DNA from: BOG-994 sp049514215
Lineage (GTDB): Bacteria; Pseudomonadota; Gammaproteobacteria; Burkholderiales; Burkholderiaceae_D
Assembly: GCA_049514215.1 (NCBI GenBank)
Contig: JBEKVI010000020.1
Span: 1 to 64,000 of the forward strand
Direction of reading: 5' to 3'
DNA length: 64,000 nt
Shown here: positions 61,259 through 64,000 of the stretch, in pieces
How the letters are laid out: every line of letters starts with the position of its first letter
Numbering within the stretch: the first letter of the stretch is position 1
Notes under the pieces: model-generated
What the model was told of the DNA's origin: nothing
Databases searched by the model: none
Seen by the model: only the letters and a program-made list of their open reading frames with translations
Made by a program: the position numbers and the translations under genes

Positions 61259-62572
61259 ATGATCGATCTGTGCGTTCGCTGGCTTCTCGTTCTCGTCACA
61301 AGTCTTGCGGGAACGCTCGCTTTTGCCAACACCGAGATGTTTCGCGGAGATGCACGACATTCCGGTGTCTATGTGTCACCGATTGTCCCCACTCTTGCCG
61401 AATTGAAATGGAAGTTCAAGACGGGAGCCATGGTCATCTCGTCGCCGCTCGTTGCCGATGAAGTCGTCTACTTCGGAAGCGCAGATCATTTCGTCTACGC
61501 GGTTCGTGCGGCAACCGGGGAGCTGAAGTGGAAGTTCGAAACGCAGGGTCCGGTCAATGCCTCGCCGGCCAAGAGCGGCGGGCTCGTTGTCATCGGTAGC
61601 AGCGACGGCTTCGTCTATGGCCTCGACGCCGAAAAGGGCGAATTACGATGGAAGTTCGCCACGCACGGCGAGCGTCGCTTCACGGCGCCGGGGATTCACG
61701 GAGCCATACCGCGCACCGAGCTTATGGCCGACCCCTACGATGTGTTTCTTTCGTCGCCCGCGGTGGCCGATGCGACCGTCTATGTTGGCAGCGGCGACCA
61801 TTCGGTCTACGCCCTCGATCTGAAGACCGGCCGTCTGCGCTGGAGGTTCATTACCGGCAATGTGGTTCACGCCTCCCCCGCGGTCGTCGCAGGTGTTGTG
61901 TACGTGGGCAGCTGGGACCGCGACCTGTACGCGCTCGATGCGGCGTCGGGCAAGCTCGTCTGGAAGTTCGAGACCGGCGACGACCGCGAGATCTTCAACC
62001 AGGTGGGCATTGCGAGTTCTGCGGCCGTCGTGGACGGCATCGTCTTCTTCGGATGCCGTGATGGCCATTTCTATGCGCTCGAGGCCAAAAGCGGCAAGAA
62101 GCTCTGGGCAGAGGATAATCAGAAAGGCTGGGTCATCGCCTCGCCGGCCGTCAAGGACGGCGTGGTGTACTTCCCAACCTCTGACGGGGAGCGATTCAAG
62201 GCACTGGATGCAAGGACCGGAAAGACCGTCTTCAACAGTTCCATCCAGGCGATCTCCTTCTCCTCACCTGCCATCGTGGGGGACACGGTTTTCTTTGGCA
62301 CATCCGACGGACGGCTGCATGCCTTCGATCGCATCAGTGGCCAGGAGAAAGCCGTCTTTCAGACTGATGGCTACAAGCAGAACGCGGCCAAATATCTCGA
62401 CGAGAAAGGTGCCATGAACTATACGGCGCTCTATCCGGATTCCACGCTCGATGGAATGATCATTGGCGTGGATCGGATGTATTCGATGGGATCGGTGCTT
62501 TCCTCGCCCGTGGTCTCGGAGGGAATCGTGTACTTCGGCAGCACTGACGGACATCTCTACGCGATTCATTGA
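61259..62572 (+). CDS. PQQ-like beta-propeller protein (exported)
   Basis: 437 residues with a signal peptide (LVLVTSLAGTLAFA) and PQQ-type repeats: VYFGSADHFVYAVRAATGEL, VYVGSGDHSVYALDLKTGRL, VYVGSWDRDLYALDAASGKL, VYFPTSDGERFKALDARTGK. The repeats resemble BamB and PQQ enzymes; dehydrogenase active-site residues are not obvious, so a scaffold or binding role is as likely. ATG at 61259; a weak GAGGAA ribosome site. It lies third in the group after the Rieske oxygenase and hydrolase genes. Confidence 0.78.
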   Translation: MIDLCVRWLLVLVTSLAGTLAFANTEMFRGDARHSGVYVSPIVPTLAELKWKFKTGAMVISSPLVADEVVYFGSADHFVYAVRAATGELKWKFETQGPVNASPAKSGGLVVIGSSDGFVYGLDAEKGELRWKFATHGERRFTAPGIHGAIPRTELMADPYDVFLSSPAVADATVYVGSGDHSVYALDLKTGRLRWRFITGNVVHASPAVVAGVVYVGSWDRDLYALDAASGKLVWKFETGDDREIFNQVGIASSAAVVDGIVFFGCRDGHFYALEAKSGKKLWAEDNQKGWVIASPAVKDGVVYFPTSDGERFKALDARTGKTVFNSSIQAISFSSPAIVGDTVFFGTSDGRLHAFDRISGQEKAVFQTDGYKQNAAKYLDEKGAMNYTALYPDSTLDGMIIGVDRMYSMGSVLSSPVVSEGIVYFGSTDGHLYAIH

Positions 62573-62599
62573 CACCCGAAACCCCAGGCGAAGACGCGC

Positions 62600-63520
62600 C
62601 TAGCGCCGCTTTCCCTGTGGCTCGACTTCCTCGATGAACTTCAAAAGCGCTTGGCTAACGAGAGCAGGCGCCTCTTCCTGGAGGGCGTGCCCGCAGTCGA
62701 TGGCTTCGCCTCTCACGTCTTGGGCTTTCTCGCGCCAGGTCGCAAGCACGTCGTAGAGCTGACCGACCACGCCCTTTTTTCCCCAGAGCGCGAGAAGCGG
62801 CATGGCGAGCTTTCGGTCACCGTCGGCGGCATCGTGTACGAGGTCAATCCCAGCCGCAGCGCGATAATCCTCGCAGATACTGTGAATGGTTCCCGGCTGG
62901 CGATAGCAGCGCAGATACTCCTGGATCAGGGTCTCGCTCGGCACGCCCGGTGTGCGGCTTTGGCCGGCGAGGTGATAGCGCAGGTAGAACTCCGGGTCCG
63001 ATGCGATGAGGCGTTCGGGCAAGGGTTCTGGCTGGATGAGAAAGAACCACCAGAAGTAGCGGGTCGCAAACTCGCGGTCGGCCCTCTGATACATGGTCGC
63101 CGTGGGCGCAATGTCGAGAACCGCGAGCGCCCTGACGTTTTCGGGGTGGTCCAGGCCCATCCGGTGCGCAACGCGGGCACCGCGGTCATGCCCGACCACC
63201 ACGAATCGCTCAAACCCCAGAGCCTGCATGACCTCCACCTGGTCGAGCGCCATCGCGCGTTTGGAGTAGCCGCTGTGGTCGGCCCCCCCAGGGGGGCGCG
63301 CCGAGTCCCCGTAACCGCGAAGATCGGTCGCCACCACGCTATAGCCGGCCTCGACGATGCGAGGTGCGACCTCGCTCCAGGTGACGTGGGTCTGGGGATG
63401 CCCGTGCAAGAGGAGAACGGGTGGTCCCGCGCCGCCTTTGGAGCCGTGAATGACAATGCCTTCCCGCGTGCTCATGTCAAAGCCTTCGAAGTCAGGCAGA
63501 AGGACTTCTTCAAGACTCAT
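62600..63520 (-). CDS. alpha/beta hydrolase, haloacetate dehalogenase-like
   Basis: A 306-residue enzyme with the triad Asp112 (VVGHDRGARVAH), Asp136 (LAVLDIAP) and His278 (DCGHALQEE). Arg113 and Arg116 match the carboxylate-binding arginines of fluoroacetate dehalogenase. Tyr219 fits too, but the halide-pocket His-Trp is Trp157-Trp158 here (RYFWWFFLIQP), so fluoride selectivity may be lost. Function: hydrolysis of a C-halogen, or an epoxide. ATG at 63520, with the SRPBCC gene 20 bp upstream on the same strand. Confidence 0.82.
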   Translation of the reverse strand: MSLEEVLLPDFEGFDMSTREGIVIHGSKGGAGPPVLLLHGHPQTHVTWSEVAPRIVEAGYSVVATDLRGYGDSARPPGGADHSGYSKRAMALDQVEVMQALGFERFVVVGHDRGARVAHRMGLDHPENVRALAVLDIAPTATMYQRADREFATRYFWWFFLIQPEPLPERLIASDPEFYLRYHLAGQSRTPGVPSETLIQEYLRCYRQPGTIHSICEDYRAAAGIDLVHDAADGDRKLAMPLLALWGKKGVVGQLYDVLATWREKAQDVRGEAIDCGHALQEEAPALVSQALLKFIEEVEPQGKRR

Positions 63521-63540
63521 CGTGTCTCCTTGGCGCGGGC

Positions 63541-64000
63541 TCAATTGACGGGCGTCACGGGCTCGGGACGACCGGTTTCGACCACCCTTTTCAGTCGTAC
63601 GGCCTGGTCCGTCAGCATTCCTTCCACAGGCCCTGCCCATTGGTCGAGCTTCGAGCCCGCCGTGCCATTGACGCGGTAACGCAACTTCAAAAGCGTTCGG
63701 CCCTCCTGCAAAGTGGTCGTGAATTCGAGAACACCCGAGACGGCCATCGACTGAAGCGGCCCGAGCGAGCCTGTCATGCGTAAGAGCGCGTCCTGTTTGA
63801 CGAGAACGACGCGGGCGTGCTCGACCGAACCCGTAGCCCAGCGCTCGCAAAAACACCCTCCGCCCACGGGCTCGAGGCTCAGATTGCGCGCATCGCTCGA
63901 ATAGCTGTGCTCGGGGTTCCACCACCGGCTCGGTGTGATGAGCGCACCGAACACCGCCGAAGGCGGGGCATTGATGTCTTCCTGGATCGAAACAAGAAAT
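63541..64000 (-). CDS. SRPBCC family protein (truncated by window end)
   Basis: The frame stays open to the window edge, so only the C-terminal 153 residues are seen. An INAPPSAVFGALITPSRWWN start region, the WWNPEHSYSSD strand, and LEFTTTLQEGRTLLKLRYRV are typical of SRPBCC/polyketide-cyclase or AHSA1-like ligand-binding folds. Likely co-transcribed with the dehalogenase-like gene. Its ligand is not known. Confidence 0.75.
   Translation of the reverse strand, partial: FLVSIQEDINAPPSAVFGALITPSRWWNPEHSYSSDARNLSLEPVGGGCFCERWATGSVEHARVVLVKQDALLRMTGSLGPLQSMAVSGVLEFTTTLQEGRTLLKLRYRVNGTAGSKLDQWAGPVEGMLTDQAVRLKRVVETGRPEPVTPVN

Noticed and set aside
1..64000. CRISPR arrays, tRNA or rRNA genes, transposases
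   Set aside because: No repeat-spacer pattern, cloverleaf-like sequence, rRNA landmark or DDE/serine recombinase motif was found by reading.

Overview
The window is GC-rich chromosomal DNA from a free-living, metabolically versatile bacterium, most likely a Pseudomonadota (beta- or gammaproteobacterial soil or sediment type). The evidence is indirect: dense short-spacer genes, several LysR-type regulators paired with divergent catabolic genes, MFS and FUSC exporters, quinoprotein and Rieske enzymes, lipobox and Tat-like signals, and sigma70-like promoters. I see no rRNA, tRNA, CRISPR array, transposase, integrase or phage gene, so it reads as ordinary chromosome rich in accessory catabolism.

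Layout. 1-5.1 kb: end of an MmgE/PrpD gene overlapping a DAO-type flavoprotein, a small unknown gene, an outer-membrane channel-like protein and a secreted YncE-like propeller. 4.6-14.2 kb: regulator/target pairs (Lrp with an EamA exporter; LysR with carboxymuconolactone decarboxylase-like, tautomerase and DUF4865 genes; an ACS-type MFS permease; pirin; LysR with azoreductase; MarR with a FUSC exporter). 14.4-27.7 kb: an exported or secreted set (prolyl oligopeptidase, GFA protein, hydrolase, AcpA/phospholipase C-like protein, multicopper oxidase, glycosyltransferase, DUF305 protein, YncE-like propeller, metallo-beta-lactamase-fold protein).

27.8-31.9 kb is the clearest pathway: a GntR/FCD regulator divergent from a DHDPS-family deaminase, a 4-hydroxyproline epimerase and a D-hydroxyproline dehydrogenase-like flavoprotein. 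The intergenic region has a near-consensus promoter (TTGACA, 17 bp, TATATT) with an inverted repeat inside it. The last pathway enzyme (alpha-ketoglutarate semialdehyde dehydrogenase) and a transporter are not in the window. A 44-codon flavoprotein remnant follows.

32-51 kb: redox and transport housekeeping (SDRs, DUF1275, quinoprotein dehydrogenase, surface GH64 beta-1,3-glucanase, acyl-CoA dehydrogenase, two GNATs, cation/proton antiporter, duplicated SnoaL-like protein, lipoprotein phospholipase D, TetR, DUF3237, CBS protein, MFS, aldo-keto reductase). 51-64 kb: LysR, Tat-exported carboxylesterase, cyclase, an orphan branched-chain-type binding protein, an unknown surface lipoprotein, a Rieske oxygenase, two Asp-nucleophile alpha/beta hydrolases and a PQQ-like propeller, which looks like breakdown of an aromatic, ester or halogenated compound.

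No wholly new system can be proven from sequence alone. The most rewarding leads are three regulators (GntR, TetR, MarR) whose promoters carry a palindrome inside the promoter elements, a 26-bp dyad before a CBS-domain gene, a possibly leaderless LysR gene, the tautomerase/DUF4865/decarboxylase-like module, and an unclassified surface lipoprotein. Start codons were chosen by ribosome-site spacing and family length; database identities were not checked.
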